Shown here one piece after another: positions 16,279-24,986 of a stretch of 48,053 bases of DNA (position 1 is its first letter; each line of letters opens with the position of its first letter). This stretch comes from Candidatus Acutalibacter stercorigallinarum (lineage in GTDB: Bacteria > Bacillota > Clostridia > Oscillospirales > Acutalibacteraceae): assembly GCA_019112625.1 (NCBI GenBank), contig DXIW01000044.1, positions 1 to 48,053 on the forward strand, in the 5' to 3' direction. The notes below the pieces were generated by a model. It was given only the letters and a program-made list of their open reading frames with translations, was not told the DNA's origin and searched no databases. A program made the translations under genes and the position numbers.

Positions 16279-18480
16279 ATGGCGTTAGCGGTGCAGATCA
16301 GCTCCTATGCGGAGCTGGAAAAGGTGATACAGGACAGCGAGAAGGAGTACGACCAGGAGCGCATCCAGGCGGCGTACCAGCTGGCGGTGGAAAAGCACGG
16401 GGACCAAAAGCGCAGCTCGGGGGAGCCCTATATCATCCACCCCCTGTCTGTGGCGGCCATCCTGGTGGGCCTGGGCATGGATTCCGAATCGGTGATGGCC
16501 GGGCTTTTGCACGATGTGGTGGAGGACACCGACTGCACGGTGGAGGAGCTTACCCAGAAGTTTGGCAAAGAGGTGGCCCTTTTGGTGGACGGGGTGACCA
16601 AGCTGGGCAAGATCCCCTACTCCTCCCGGGAGGAACAGCAGGCGGAGAACCTGCGGAAAATGCTGATGGCCATGGCCGAAGACATCCGGGTCATCATCAT
16701 CAAGTTCGCCGACCGGATGCACAATCTGGCCACCCTGGAATACGTCTCGCCCCAGAAGCAGCGGGACAAGGCCCTGGAGTGTTTGGAGGTGTACGCCCCC
16801 ATCGCCCACCGCCTCGGTATCCGCACGGTAAAAGAGTTTATGGAGGACATCTCTTTGAAGTACCTGGACCCCCAGGCCTACAAAGAGATCGAGGAAGACC
16901 TGGCCTCCCGCAGCAAGAGCAGCAAGCAGTTCATTGAAGAGACCAAGGAGATGATCCGGGCCCGGCTGGCCCCAGTGGTGCCCGACGTGTATATCGAGGG
17001 CCGGGTGAAGAGCGTGTACGGCATTTACCGCAAGATGTTCATCCAGGGCAAGAGCTTCGACGAGATCTACGACGTGTTCGCGGTGCGGGTCATCGTGGAC
17101 ACCATCGGTGACTGCTTTAACGTGCTGGGCATCATCCACGATATGTTCCAGCCGCTGCCGGGGCGGTTTAAGGACTATATCTCCATGCCCAAGCCCAACA
17201 TGTACCAGTCCCTGCACACCACGGTGATCACCAAGGCGGGGGTCCCCTTCGAGGTGCAGATCCGTACCTGGGAGATGCACCACACCGCGGAATACGGCAT
17301 CGCCGCCCACTGGAAGTACAAGCTGGGCATGAGCGCCAAGGAGTCGGACAACGCCGCGCTGGACGAGCGGCTCTCCTGGATTCGCCAGATGCTGGAGAAC
17401 CAGGCGGAGAGCGAGGACGTCACCGATCTGGTGCACTCCATCAAAAGCGACCTGATCCCCGAGGAAGTGTTCGTGTTCACCCCCAAGGGGGACGTGGTGA
17501 ATTTGCCCCTGGGCTCCACGGTCATCGACTTTGCCTATGCCATCCACTCGGCGGTGGGCAACCGGATGATCGGCGCCAAGGTGGACAAGCGCATTGTGCC
17601 CCTGGACTACAAGGTGAAGACCGGGGAGATCATCGAGATCCTCACTACCAAGGAGGCGGGCAAAGGCCCAAACCGGGACTGGCTCACCCTGGTGCGCACC
17701 AGCGAGGCCAGGAACAAGATCCGGGCCTGGTTCAAGAAGGAGAAGCGGGACGAGAACATCATCGAGGGCAAGGCCGAGCTGGAACGGGAGTTCCGCCGCA
17801 GCAACATGGCCATGGTGCCCGGGCTGATGGACTATATGCTGGAGAGCGTGGGCAAGCGCCACAACTGCAGCAGCGAGGACGACTTCTACGCCGCCATCGG
17901 TTATGGGGGCATCCAGCTGTGGAAGGTGATGCCCCGCATCCGGGAGGAGTACCAGCGGCTGACCAAGGGCGCCGAGCCCCAGGAGCTGCCCCCCACCGCG
18001 CCGCCGCCGGAGCACCGGACCAAGGCGGCCAGCGGCGTGCTGGTAGAGGGCATGGACAACTGCCTGGTGAAGCTCTCCCGGTGCTGCAACCCCCTGCCCG
18101 GGGACGAGATCATCGGGTTCATCACCCGGGGCTTCGGGGTGTCCATCCACAAGCGGGACTGTTCCAACGTGCCCCGCGACCTGACCCAGTGCCCCGAGCC
18201 CGACCGGTGGGTGAAGGCCCACTGGGAGGGGGACGTGAAGGACGACTTCAAGTCCACGCTGCACATCGTGGCGGTGGACCGGCCGGGCCTGCTGGCGGAC
18301 GTGACCTTGCAGCTCTCCGCCATGAAGATCAACATCCACGCCTTGAATTCCCGGCAGGAGCGCAACAGCCAGAACGCCTTTATCTCCGCCACCATCTCCA
18401 TCAACGGGCTGCCCCAGCTGCAGAACATCATCGAGCGGCTGTCGAAAATAAACGGCGTCATCTCCATCGACCGCACGTAA
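16279..18480 (+). CDS. relA: Bifunctional (p)ppGpp synthetase/hydrolase
   Basis: This 733-residue long RSH protein makes and degrades the stringent-response alarmone. The HD hydrolase site is intact (IIHPLSVAAIL; His78-Asp79 in LLHDVVEDTDC; FADRMHNLATLEY), so hydrolysis is expected. The synthetase domain follows (RVKSVYGIYRKM, PKPNMYQSLHTTV). TGS starts near residue 395 (VFVFTPKGDVVNLP), then a helical/zinc-finger region (LSRCCNPLPGDEI), and ACT occupies about 657-733. It could equally be called rel. The ribosome site GAGAGGAGG overlaps the recJ stop, so the two are one operon. Confidence 0.96.
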   Translation: MALAVQISSYAELEKVIQDSEKEYDQERIQAAYQLAVEKHGDQKRSSGEPYIIHPLSVAAILVGLGMDSESVMAGLLHDVVEDTDCTVEELTQKFGKEVALLVDGVTKLGKIPYSSREEQQAENLRKMLMAMAEDIRVIIIKFADRMHNLATLEYVSPQKQRDKALECLEVYAPIAHRLGIRTVKEFMEDISLKYLDPQAYKEIEEDLASRSKSSKQFIEETKEMIRARLAPVVPDVYIEGRVKSVYGIYRKMFIQGKSFDEIYDVFAVRVIVDTIGDCFNVLGIIHDMFQPLPGRFKDYISMPKPNMYQSLHTTVITKAGVPFEVQIRTWEMHHTAEYGIAAHWKYKLGMSAKESDNAALDERLSWIRQMLENQAESEDVTDLVHSIKSDLIPEEVFVFTPKGDVVNLPLGSTVIDFAYAIHSAVGNRMIGAKVDKRIVPLDYKVKTGEIIEILTTKEAGKGPNRDWLTLVRTSEARNKIRAWFKKEKRDENIIEGKAELEREFRRSNMAMVPGLMDYMLESVGKRHNCSSEDDFYAAIGYGGIQLWKVMPRIREEYQRLTKGAEPQELPPTAPPPEHRTKAASGVLVEGMDNCLVKLSRCCNPLPGDEIIGFITRGFGVSIHKRDCSNVPRDLTQCPEPDRWVKAHWEGDVKDDFKSTLHIVAVDRPGLLADVTLQLSAMKINIHALNSRQERNSQNAFISATISINGLPQLQNIIERLSKINGVISIDRT

Positions 18481-18499
18481 GACCCCGGAAAGGAACGCT

Positions 18500-19969
18500 A
18501 TGCAACTTACCCTGTGCGGACACCAGTTCCGCTATGAATGTGAAAACCTGTGCCGGCTGTTTTTCCCCTACAGCCCGGTGAAAGTGAATGCCCCGGACAC
18601 CGCTGTCCGGGGGGAGCCCTGGGCCCTGGCCCGCATAGAGGAGCGGGGCGGGCAATATGAATATACCGTAGAGGCCTGGGACGACGGGAAGTCCCTCTCC
18701 CGCACCGAGCGGCGGCCGGCTTTGGAGGAGTACGGCATCACCGACCTGATGTACCGCACCTTCCGGGACTTGACGGGCTACACCCCCGCCTGGGGGATGC
18801 TCACGGGCATCCACCCGGTGAAGCTGCTGCGCCAGTACACCGAGGAGCTGGGGGAGGAGGCCGGGGCGGAGAAATTCCGCACCCACTGCCACGTGAGCGG
18901 CGCCAAAACAGACCTGGCCCTGCGCACCCTCCGGGCCCAGAAGCCTGCGGTGGAGGAGCTGGGGGAGAACGACTACAGCTTATACGTGTCCATCCCCTTC
19001 TGTCCCACCCGGTGCGCCTACTGCTCCTTTGTCTCCCAGGACGTGGAGCACGCCAAAAAGCTGATGGCCCCCTATTTTGACCTGCTGTTGGTGGAGCTGG
19101 AAAAGACCGCCCAGGTGGCGCAAGATCTGGGCCTGTGCCTGCGCTCGGTGTACATCGGCGGGGGCACGCCCACCACCCTCACCGCGGAGCAGCTCACTGT
19201 CCTGTGCGGGAAGATCAAAGGGGTGTTCGACTTCTCCCGCTGCGGGGAGTTCACCGTGGAGGCGGGGCGGCCGGACACCATCACCAGGGAGAAGCTGGCG
19301 GCCCTGAAAGAGCAGGGGGTGGGGCGCATCAGCATCAACCCCCAGAGCTTGTCGGACCAGGTGCTGCGCAACATCGGCCGCAGGCACACCGCCCAGGACG
19401 TGCTGGACGCCTTCGCCCTGGCCAAGGAGGCGGGCTTTACCAACATCAACGCCGACCTGATCGTGGGCCTGCCCGGGGACAGTTTGGAGTCCTTCCAAAA
19501 GACGTTGGAGGGGGTGCTGGACCTGGGGGCCGCCAACGTGACAGTACACTCCCTGGCCTTAAAGCGCTCGGCCCGGCTGGTGACGGAGAGTGGGGACCTG
19601 ACCCTCCACAGCCGCCGGGAGGAGACCGCCGCCATGATGGACCACTCCATCGCCCGGTTGACGGAGGCGGGGTACGAGCCCTACTACCTCTACCGCCAGA
19701 CCCGCATGGCCGGGAACCTGGAGAACACCGGCTGGGCAAAGCCCGGCACCGAGTGCCGCTACAACGTGTACACCATGGACGAGTGCAGCTCGGTGATCGC
19801 CTGCGGGGCGGGGGGCGTCTCCAAGCTGAAGGACCCCTACAGTGACCGGCTGGAGCGGGTGTTCAACTTCAAGAACCCCTTGGAATACATCACCCGGAAC
19901 GGGGAGATACTGGAACGAAAGGAGCGGGTGACGCAGCTGTATGAGCAATTTCGCCAGCGGTTACATTAA
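18500..19969 (+). CDS. hemZ: Coproporphyrinogen dehydrogenase HemZ (radical SAM)
   Basis: The 489-residue enzyme is a HemN-like radical SAM protein of the HemZ branch. The cluster motif is Cys168-x3-Cys172-x2-Cys175 in IPFCPTRCAYCSF. Conserved HemN features follow: YIGGGTPTTLTAEQL, FTVEAGRPDTIT, RISINPQSL and NADLIVGLPGDS. HemZ proteins carry an extra N-terminal domain of ~160 residues, also present here. Many are probably heme-binding or heme-trafficking proteins, so the oxidase label is by family only. The gene lies 19 bp after relA; in related genomes hemZ also follows relA. Confidence 0.9.
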   Translation: MQLTLCGHQFRYECENLCRLFFPYSPVKVNAPDTAVRGEPWALARIEERGGQYEYTVEAWDDGKSLSRTERRPALEEYGITDLMYRTFRDLTGYTPAWGMLTGIHPVKLLRQYTEELGEEAGAEKFRTHCHVSGAKTDLALRTLRAQKPAVEELGENDYSLYVSIPFCPTRCAYCSFVSQDVEHAKKLMAPYFDLLLVELEKTAQVAQDLGLCLRSVYIGGGTPTTLTAEQLTVLCGKIKGVFDFSRCGEFTVEAGRPDTITREKLAALKEQGVGRISINPQSLSDQVLRNIGRRHTAQDVLDAFALAKEAGFTNINADLIVGLPGDSLESFQKTLEGVLDLGAANVTVHSLALKRSARLVTESGDLTLHSRREETAAMMDHSIARLTEAGYEPYYLYRQTRMAGNLENTGWAKPGTECRYNVYTMDECSSVIACGAGGVSKLKDPYSDRLERVFNFKNPLEYITRNGEILERKERVTQLYEQFRQRLH

Positions 19970-20888
19970 GTATATCAACCACCTGGAGCAGATCAACCAG
20001 GGGGCGGTGGACTGCCCGGAGCGGATGATCCGGGAGGTGGAGGGCTCGTACCAGGGCCACCTGCGCAGCATCGCCCAGGATATTGTGGAGCATCACGGCG
20101 GAGCCATGGTGCTCATGCTCTCTGGCCCCAGCAGCAGCGGCAAGACCACCACCGCCCGGCTGCTGCGGGACTACCTCACTGAGCTGGGGGAGACCGGGCA
20201 CATCATCTCCCTGGACGACTTTTACCTGGGCCGGGGCCAGGCGCCCAAGCTCCCCGACGGCAGCTACGACTACGAGTCGGTAGAGGCCCTGGACGTGGAG
20301 GCGGTGAAGCGGTGCCTGCTGGACATCACCACCACCGGAGAGTTTTCGGTGCCCCGGTACAGCTTCCCCTTGGGCCGGCCCGACGGGGAGCCCCGGCGGT
20401 ATAAAATCGGCCGGTCGGACCTGGTGGTGGTGGAGGGCCTCCACGCCCTGAACCCCGTTTTTACCCGGGAGCTGCCCGAGGGCTCCTGCGTGAAGCTGTA
20501 CGTCAGCGTGAAGCAGCGCATCAAAGACGCCAACGGCGAGGTCATGTCCCCCATGGATTTGCGGCTGGTGCGGCGCATTGTGCGGGACGTGAAGTTCCGG
20601 GGCACCCCGGCGGAGGGTACCCTGGCCATGTGGGACACGGTGGAGGCGGGGGAGGACCGGTACATCCGGCCCTACCGGCTGTCTGCCGACTACACGGTGA
20701 ATTCCATCCACCTTTACGAGCCCTGCGTGCTGCGCACCGTGGCCATCCCCCTGTTGCGGGAGATCGCCGAGGACAGCCCCTATTACCGCAAGGCCCGGGA
20801 GCTGGAAGCCCGCCTGATGCGGTTTGAGCCCCTGGACCCCTCCCTGGTGCCGGAGCGCTCTATGCTGCGGGAGTTTTTGGGGCCCTGA
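19941..20888 (+). CDS. Uridine kinase-like nucleoside kinase
   Basis: The 315-residue protein is a P-loop kinase of the phosphoribulokinase/uridine-kinase family. Walker A is GPSSSGKTTT at residues ~62-71; HIISLDDFYLGR supplies the catalytic Asp region; LVVVEGLHALNP is Walker B-like. The substrate is probably a nucleoside, but threonyl-tRNA-synthetase-linked kinases of this kind are not well defined. The start overlaps hemZ by 29 bp and the nearest purine-rich site (AAAGGAG) is rather far away, so a later start is possible. It ends the recJ-relA-hemZ run. Confidence 0.82.
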   Translation: MSNFASGYIKYINHLEQINQGAVDCPERMIREVEGSYQGHLRSIAQDIVEHHGGAMVLMLSGPSSSGKTTTARLLRDYLTELGETGHIISLDDFYLGRGQAPKLPDGSYDYESVEALDVEAVKRCLLDITTTGEFSVPRYSFPLGRPDGEPRRYKIGRSDLVVVEGLHALNPVFTRELPEGSCVKLYVSVKQRIKDANGEVMSPMDLRLVRRIVRDVKFRGTPAEGTLAMWDTVEAGEDRYIRPYRLSADYTVNSIHLYEPCVLRTVAIPLLREIAEDSPYYRKARELEARLMRFEPLDPSLVPERSMLREFLGP

Positions 20889-20957
20889 GAAGGGGTAAAT
20901 TTTGTGGTACTGGATAAAAAGTAAGGGAATTGTAAGCGATTTGAAAGGCAAAATGCT

Positions 20958-20985
20958 TTGACTTTTTCCAAAAATCCGGTATAAT
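20958..20985 (+). promoter_or_regulatory. Promoter of the zinc-ribbon gene
   Basis: TTGACT at 20958-20963 and TATAAT at 20980-20985 with a 16-bp spacer, within an AT-rich gap. Confidence 0.8.
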
Positions 20986-21053
20986 GGAAGCAAGAGAAAC
21001 GGGACGAACCCATTTCTAACACACTGGACTCTTGAAAAGGAGGAACGAAGATC

Positions 21054-21419
21054 ATGGGAATTCTTGACGATGTGGTCGTTAACGCGAAATCTGCGGCAGA
21101 GGCCGTGGGCAAAAAGGCCGGGCAGCTGGTAGACGTGTCCAAGCTGCGCATCAACCTGGCGGAGCTCAACGCCGAGATCAGCAAGCGGTACGAGGCCCTG
21201 GGCGAGTACGTCTACGAGGCCTGCCGGGAGCAGCTGGCCGAGGACGCCGAGGCCGTGGGCAAGATGGCGGAGATCGATGAGCTCATCGCCCAGCAGGCCG
21301 CGGTGGCCAAGGAGCTCAGCGACAAGCAGAACAAGGTGACCTGCCCCACCTGCGGCAAGCAGAGCGCTGTGGGCACCCGGTACTGCAGCAACTGCGGCAC
21401 CAAGCTCACCGAGGAGTAA
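21054..21419 (+). CDS. Helical protein with C-terminal zinc ribbon
   Basis: The 121-residue product has an amphipathic helical first part (residues ~1-90, GILDDVVVNAKSAAEAVGKK, then LRINLAELNAEISKRY) and a C-terminal four-cysteine zinc ribbon with Cys97, Cys100, Cys111 and Cys114 (CPTCG...YCSNCG). Proteins of this build are common in gut Clostridia with no known role. The helical part resembles coiled-coil scaffold proteins. A strong promoter, an AAAGGAGG ribosome site and a good terminator suggest a well-expressed single gene. Confidence 0.8.
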   Translation: MGILDDVVVNAKSAAEAVGKKAGQLVDVSKLRINLAELNAEISKRYEALGEYVYEACREQLAEDAEAVGKMAEIDELIAQQAAVAKELSDKQNKVTCPTCGKQSAVGTRYCSNCGTKLTEE

Positions 21420-21425
21420 ACCCGA

Positions 21426-21463
21426 AAAAAAGGGAGCTGCCAGATGGCAGCTCCACTTTTTTT
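21426..21463. terminator. Bidirectional intrinsic terminator
   Basis: GGAGCUGCC and GGCAGCUCC form a perfect stem flanked by A-run and T-run on the two sides, so it can stop both the plus-strand zinc-ribbon gene and the convergent minus-strand pair. Confidence 0.85.
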
Positions 21464-21465
21464 GC

Positions 21466-21660
21466 CTATAGGTCGTCGATCTTCATCTTCTCCAGCTCTT
21501 TTTCCCGGTCCTGCTGCTGCACCTGGCGGCGGAACTCCTCCCGGCGCTTTTTCTCCCGCCGGCGCAGCACCAGCACCACGGCGATGACGATACCGGCGAG
21601 GAGCAGGAACCACAGGAAGTACACCAGCAGCATTGTCACTAGGTTGGGGATGGCACTCAT
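21466..21660 (-). CDS. Small single-pass membrane protein
   Basis: The 64-residue product has one hydrophobic helix at about residues 8-31 (MLLVYFLWFLLLAGIVIAVV), then a strongly basic and acidic cytoplasmic tail (RRREKKRREEFRRQ...EKELEKMK) likely to form a coiled coil. I know no named family. It overlaps the DUF2089 gene by 4 bp (ATGA), so the two are co-translated and probably work together. Confidence 0.7.
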   Translation of the reverse strand: MSAIPNLVTMLLVYFLWFLLLAGIVIAVVLVLRRREKKRREEFRRQVQQQDREKELEKMKIDDL

Positions 21661-21962
21661 TTTTCACCGTCTCCTCTCTGTTTTTTATATTCGCCGATGA
21701 GCAGCTTAGCCGTGTCGAAATCCAGTTTGTCGTTGAGGGCCAGGCGCTTGACCAGGGTGATGAAGGGGTCCCCGGCGTGCTCGTCCCCCAGCCGGACCTT
21801 CTGGATGAGCCGGTCCAGCCGGAGCCGCACCGTGGGGTAGGTGACCCCGTACAGCCCGGCGATCTCCTTCAGGGAGCCGGAGCACAGCAGGAAGTTTTTG
21901 AGGAACGCCACATCCTCCTCCTCCAGGTCCGCCATCCAGCCCGGCACCACGTTGATGGCCAT
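21657..21962 (-). CDS. DUF2089 family DNA-binding protein
   Basis: The 101-residue protein fits DUF2089: WMADLEEEDVAFLKNFLLCSGSLKEIAGLYGVTYPTVR is the typical N-terminal helical and helix-turn-helix region (about residues 29-59), and LALNDKLDFDTAKLLI the C-terminal part. The zinc-binding N-terminus found in longer members is absent. Family members are thought to be transcription regulators of small membrane-protein operons, often their own. It leads a two-gene minus-strand operon with its own promoter and a GGAGGG ribosome site. Confidence 0.82.
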   Translation of the reverse strand: MAINVVPGWMADLEEEDVAFLKNFLLCSGSLKEIAGLYGVTYPTVRLRLDRLIQKVRLGDEHAGDPFITLVKRLALNDKLDFDTAKLLIGEYKKQRGDGEK

Positions 21963-21991
21963 GGGAAACCCTCCTTTCTTTCACTATCTTA

Positions 21992-22020
21992 AATATACAC
22001 TTTAATAATAATAAAGTCAA
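21992..22020 (-). promoter_or_regulatory. Promoter of the DUF2089 operon
   Basis: Read on the minus strand: TTGACT (22020-22015), 17 bp, TATATT (21997-21992). The spacer and flank hold AT-rich direct repeats (TTATTATTATTAAA) that could be an operator. Confidence 0.75.
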
Positions 22021-22117
22021 GACGAAAATATAAGTTTAAGAAAGTTGTAAAGAAGGGGCGCCGTCATGCTCCCCCGGCAGTCTCACATAGATATGAGGTA
22101 CGGAGAAACACGGGGGG

Positions 22118-23905
22118 ATGGTGGATGTGAGGAAACAGCACAGGGCCGGGGACAGGGGCGGGAACCGCCAGAGCTTTTTGTACGGGGCGCTGCTCCTCAC
22201 CGCGGGGATGGCGGTGGTGAAGGTGATCGGTGCCCTGTTCAAGGTGCCCCTCCAGCGGGTGGTGGGGGAGTACGGCATGGGGGTGTTCCACGTGGCCTAC
22301 AGCTTCTACGGCCCGGTGTTCAGCCTGGCCACGGCGGGGTTCCCGGTGGCGGTGTCCCGGCTGGTGTCAGAGAGTGCCTCTCTGGGCCGCTGGAACGACG
22401 TGCGCCTGGTGCGGCGCGCCGCCATGCCCCTGTTTTTGGGGGTGGGCGTTGGAGGGATGGCGCTCATCACCCTGGCAGCGCCCTGGTACTGCCGCACTGT
22501 CATCGGCGACCCCAACGCCCTGTACGCCATGGTGGCCCTGGCCCCGGCCATTCTCTTCGCCTGCGTGGGGGCGGTGTACCGGGGCTATTACGAGGGCCTG
22601 CGGGACATGGCCCCCACCGCGGTGTCCCAGATTGTGGAGGCGCTGGTGAAGCTGGTGGTGGGCCTGGGCGGGGCATTGGCCGCCGCCCAGCTGGGGGAGG
22701 CGGCCTACGCCCGCACCGGCAGGGTGCTGGGGCTGGCCCCGGCCTCCCCCGGCGACGCTTCGCTGCTGGTTTTGTCCCTGGCGGCGGCCGGTGGAGTGGC
22801 GGGGGTGGCCTGCGGGGCCGGGGTGTCCACCCTGTACCTGTGGCTGCGGGGGCGCCGGGGGGACGGCATCACCTTGGCCATGCTCCGCGGCGCCCCCCGG
22901 CCCGCCGGGAAGAAAGCCGCGCGCCGGCGGCTTTGGAAAATCACCCTGCCGGTGGCGGCGGGGTCTATCCTCCTCAACGCGGCGGGGCTGGTGGACGCCG
23001 CCTTCCTCCAGGGGCGGCTGGCCGCCCTGCTGGAGCGGGACCCCCAGGGCCTGCTGGCCGCCTGCCCGGGGATGATTCCGGAGGCGTACCTGCGGCAGCC
23101 CCAGGCGCTGCCCACCTTCCTCTACGGCTGCTACACCATGGCCCTCACCCTGTACCTGCTGGTGCCGGCCATCACCCAGGCCTTTGGGGTGAGCGCCCTG
23201 CCCGCGGTGACCCAGGCCTGGGCCCGGGGGAACAAGGGGGAGCTGGCGGCCCGCATGGCCTCGGTGCTGCGGGTGACGGCCCTGTTCTGCTTCCCGGCGG
23301 GGGTGGGGCTCAGCGCGCTGGCGGGGCCGGTGACCCGGCTGCTGTACGGGGACAGCCAGTCCTGGCCCATCACCGCCAGGGCTTTGGGGCTGCTGGGGCT
23401 GGCCTCCCTGGCCGCGGCCATGAGCACCCCCCTCTCCAGCATGCTCCAGGCGGTGGGCCGGGCCGACCTGCCGGTGAAGCTGCTGCCCGCCGCCCTGGCC
23501 ATCAAGCTGGGGGTGAACTGGTGGCTGTGCGCCATCCCCCAGGTGAATATCCTGGGGGCCGCGGCGGGGACCCTCTGCTGCTATCTGTTTTTGACGGCGG
23601 CCCAGCTGTGGTGTCTGCGGCGGGCCGCTGGGGTGGAGCTGTCCCCTGTGAAGCTGTTCGCCAAGCCCCTGGCCAGCGCCCTGGTGTGCGGCTGCGCCGC
23701 CCGGCTGGCCTATGGACTTTTGGGGCGGGTTTTGTCAGGATCTTCCTGGGCCGAAGGCCTCCGCGTGGGGGGGTCTGTGGCCGCCGGGGCCCTGGTTTAT
23801 CTGGCTGGGCTGCTGATTTTGCGCAGTATTGCGAAAAACGACCTTTTTATGCTGCCCCAGGGACAAAAAATTGCAAAAATGCTTGAAAAACAGGGATGGA
23901 TATGA
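22118..23905 (+). CDS. SpoVB/YabM-type polysaccharide or lipid flippase
   Basis: The 595-residue polytopic membrane protein belongs to the MVF/MOP flippase superfamily. Typical features are GALFKVPLQRVVGEYGMGVFH near the N-terminus, the AYSFYGPVFSLATAGFPVAVSRLV stretch, GAVYRGYYEGLRDMAPTAVSQ and about 14 hydrophobic segments. SpoVB and YabM relatives move lipid-linked precursors for spore cortex or cell wall. Its place before hup-rqcP-yabP-yabQ-divIC matches the yabM position in Bacillus, so YabM is the better comparison. The mazG-like gene usually found after it is missing. The start codon is not certain (ATG used; GTG codons follow closely). Confidence 0.85.
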   Translation: MVDVRKQHRAGDRGGNRQSFLYGALLLTAGMAVVKVIGALFKVPLQRVVGEYGMGVFHVAYSFYGPVFSLATAGFPVAVSRLVSESASLGRWNDVRLVRRAAMPLFLGVGVGGMALITLAAPWYCRTVIGDPNALYAMVALAPAILFACVGAVYRGYYEGLRDMAPTAVSQIVEALVKLVVGLGGALAAAQLGEAAYARTGRVLGLAPASPGDASLLVLSLAAAGGVAGVACGAGVSTLYLWLRGRRGDGITLAMLRGAPRPAGKKAARRRLWKITLPVAAGSILLNAAGLVDAAFLQGRLAALLERDPQGLLAACPGMIPEAYLRQPQALPTFLYGCYTMALTLYLLVPAITQAFGVSALPAVTQAWARGNKGELAARMASVLRVTALFCFPAGVGLSALAGPVTRLLYGDSQSWPITARALGLLGLASLAAAMSTPLSSMLQAVGRADLPVKLLPAALAIKLGVNWWLCAIPQVNILGAAAGTLCCYLFLTAAQLWCLRRAAGVELSPVKLFAKPLASALVCGCAARLAYGLLGRVLSGSSWAEGLRVGGSVAAGALVYLAGLLILRSIAKNDLFMLPQGQKIAKMLEKQGWI

Positions 23906-23911
23906 TATGAT
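23883..23911 (+). promoter_or_regulatory. Promoter of hup
   Basis: TTGAAA at 23883-23888 and TATGAT at 23906-23911 are 17 bp apart; the promoter overlaps the end of the flippase gene. Confidence 0.65.
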
Positions 23912-24024
23912 TGCAAATGCTATAGGCTTTGGCGGCAGAGGCCGCAGGAGCATTTGTAATCTCAAGCGGCTGGCCGGTGCCCGGCACAGGCGGCGCCGCA
24001 ATAATTTTTGGAGGTAGTCCTACA

Positions 24025-24303
24025 ATGAACAAATCCGAATTGATCGCTGAAGTCGCCCTCAAGGCTGAACTTACCAAGAAAGACGCTGACGCCGCTGTGA
24101 ACGCTGTCATCGATGCCATTACCGATTCCCTGAAGAAGGGCGACAAGGTCCAGCTGGTGGGCTTTGGCACCTTCGAGGTCCGCGAGCGCGGCGCCCGTAC
24201 CGGCCGTGATCCCCGCACCAACAAGGAGATCAAGATCCCCGCTTCCAAGGCCCCTGCTTTTAAGGCTGGCAAGGCCCTGAAGGACACGGTCAACGGCAAG
24301 TAA
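24025..24303 (+). CDS. hup: HU family DNA-binding protein
   Basis: The 92-residue nucleoid protein has the full HU pattern: [21 protein letters not shown], then [20 protein letters not shown], the DNA-binding arm [16 protein letters not shown] and [14 protein letters not shown]. It binds DNA as a dimer and bends it. An in-frame extension upstream was dropped because the ATG follows GGAGGTAG. Codon use is less GC-biased and more optimised than in its neighbours, as expected for a highly expressed gene. A terminator follows. Confidence 0.97.
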   Translation: MNKSELIAEVALKAELTKKDADAAVNAVIDAITDSLKKGDKVQLVGFGTFEVRERGARTGRDPRTNKEIKIPASKAPAFKAGKALKDTVNGK

Positions 24304-24327
24304 GATTTGATTTAGATAGGTCCTGCG

Positions 24328-24357
24328 GCGGGTCCGGAGTTTTCCGGGCCCGCTTTT
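24328..24357 (+). terminator. Intrinsic terminator after hup
   Basis: GCGGGUCCGGA pairs with UCCGGGCCCGC, followed by UUUU. Confidence 0.8.
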
Positions 24358-24393
24358 CCATAGGCGGGGCCGCCGGAAAAGGAGAGGAATACC

Positions 24394-24639
24394 ATGCGGT
24401 TGGATAAGTATTTGAAGGTCTCCCGGATCATCAAGCGCAGGACCGTGGCCAACGAGGCCTGCGACGCGGGCCGGGTGCTGGTCAACGGCAAGCAGGCCCG
24501 GGCCTCCTACGATGTGAAGGAGGGGGACGTGCTGGAGCTGCAGCTGGGGGAGCGCACCCTGAAGGCCCAGGTCCTCAGCGTGACGGAGTACGCGAAAAAA
24601 GAGCAGGCGGGGGACATGTACCGCCTGATTGAGGAATAA
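24394..24639 (+). CDS. rqcP: RNA-binding S4 protein RqcP
   Basis: The 81-residue S4-domain protein (YabO; heat-shock protein 15-like) starts MRLDKYLKVSRIIKRRTVANEACDAGRV and continues VNGKQARASYDVKEGDVLEL, the full S4 fold. RqcP binds 23S rRNA and peptidyl-tRNA on the stalled 50S subunit and works with RqcH for processive alanine tailing. Its position between hup and yabP is conserved in Firmicutes. Confidence 0.93.
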   Translation: MRLDKYLKVSRIIKRRTVANEACDAGRVLVNGKQARASYDVKEGDVLELQLGERTLKAQVLSVTEYAKKEQAGDMYRLIEE

Positions 24640-24710
24640 CCTAGTCTGGGCCCCGCATATCCCTTGGGTAGGACCGGGGCCGCCGCGCCCCGGAAAAGGG
24701 AGGCACGCTT

Positions 24711-24986
24711 ATGGCAGAGGGGCAGAAACCAGGGGGCGGGCACCGGCTCACGCTGGAGGGGCGGGGGAAGCTCACCGCTACCGGCATACGGCGGGTGGAT
24801 TTTTTCAGCGACGAGCAGGTCGCCGCCCAGACGGACCTGGGGCAGCTGAACATCAAAGGGGAGGGCCTGCACATCGAGGCCCTCAGCGCTGACACCGGCG
24901 ACATGCTGGTCACCGGCAAGGTGGCGGCGGTGTCCTACAGCGAGGGGGGCCAGGCCCTGTCCCTGCTGGGCAGGCTGTTCCGATGA
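24711..24986 (+). CDS. yabP: Sporulation protein YabP
   Basis: The 91-residue YabP/YqfC-family protein shows HRLTLEGRGKLTATGIRRVDFFSDEQV and the tail LVTGKVAAVSYSEGG typical of the family. In Bacillus YabP is needed for spore envelope/cortex assembly in the mother cell, together with YabQ. The start follows GGGAGG. It overlaps yabQ by 4 bp (ATGA). Confidence 0.9.
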   Translation: MAEGQKPGGGHRLTLEGRGKLTATGIRRVDFFSDEQVAAQTDLGQLNIKGEGLHIEALSADTGDMLVTGKVAAVSYSEGGQALSLLGRLFR

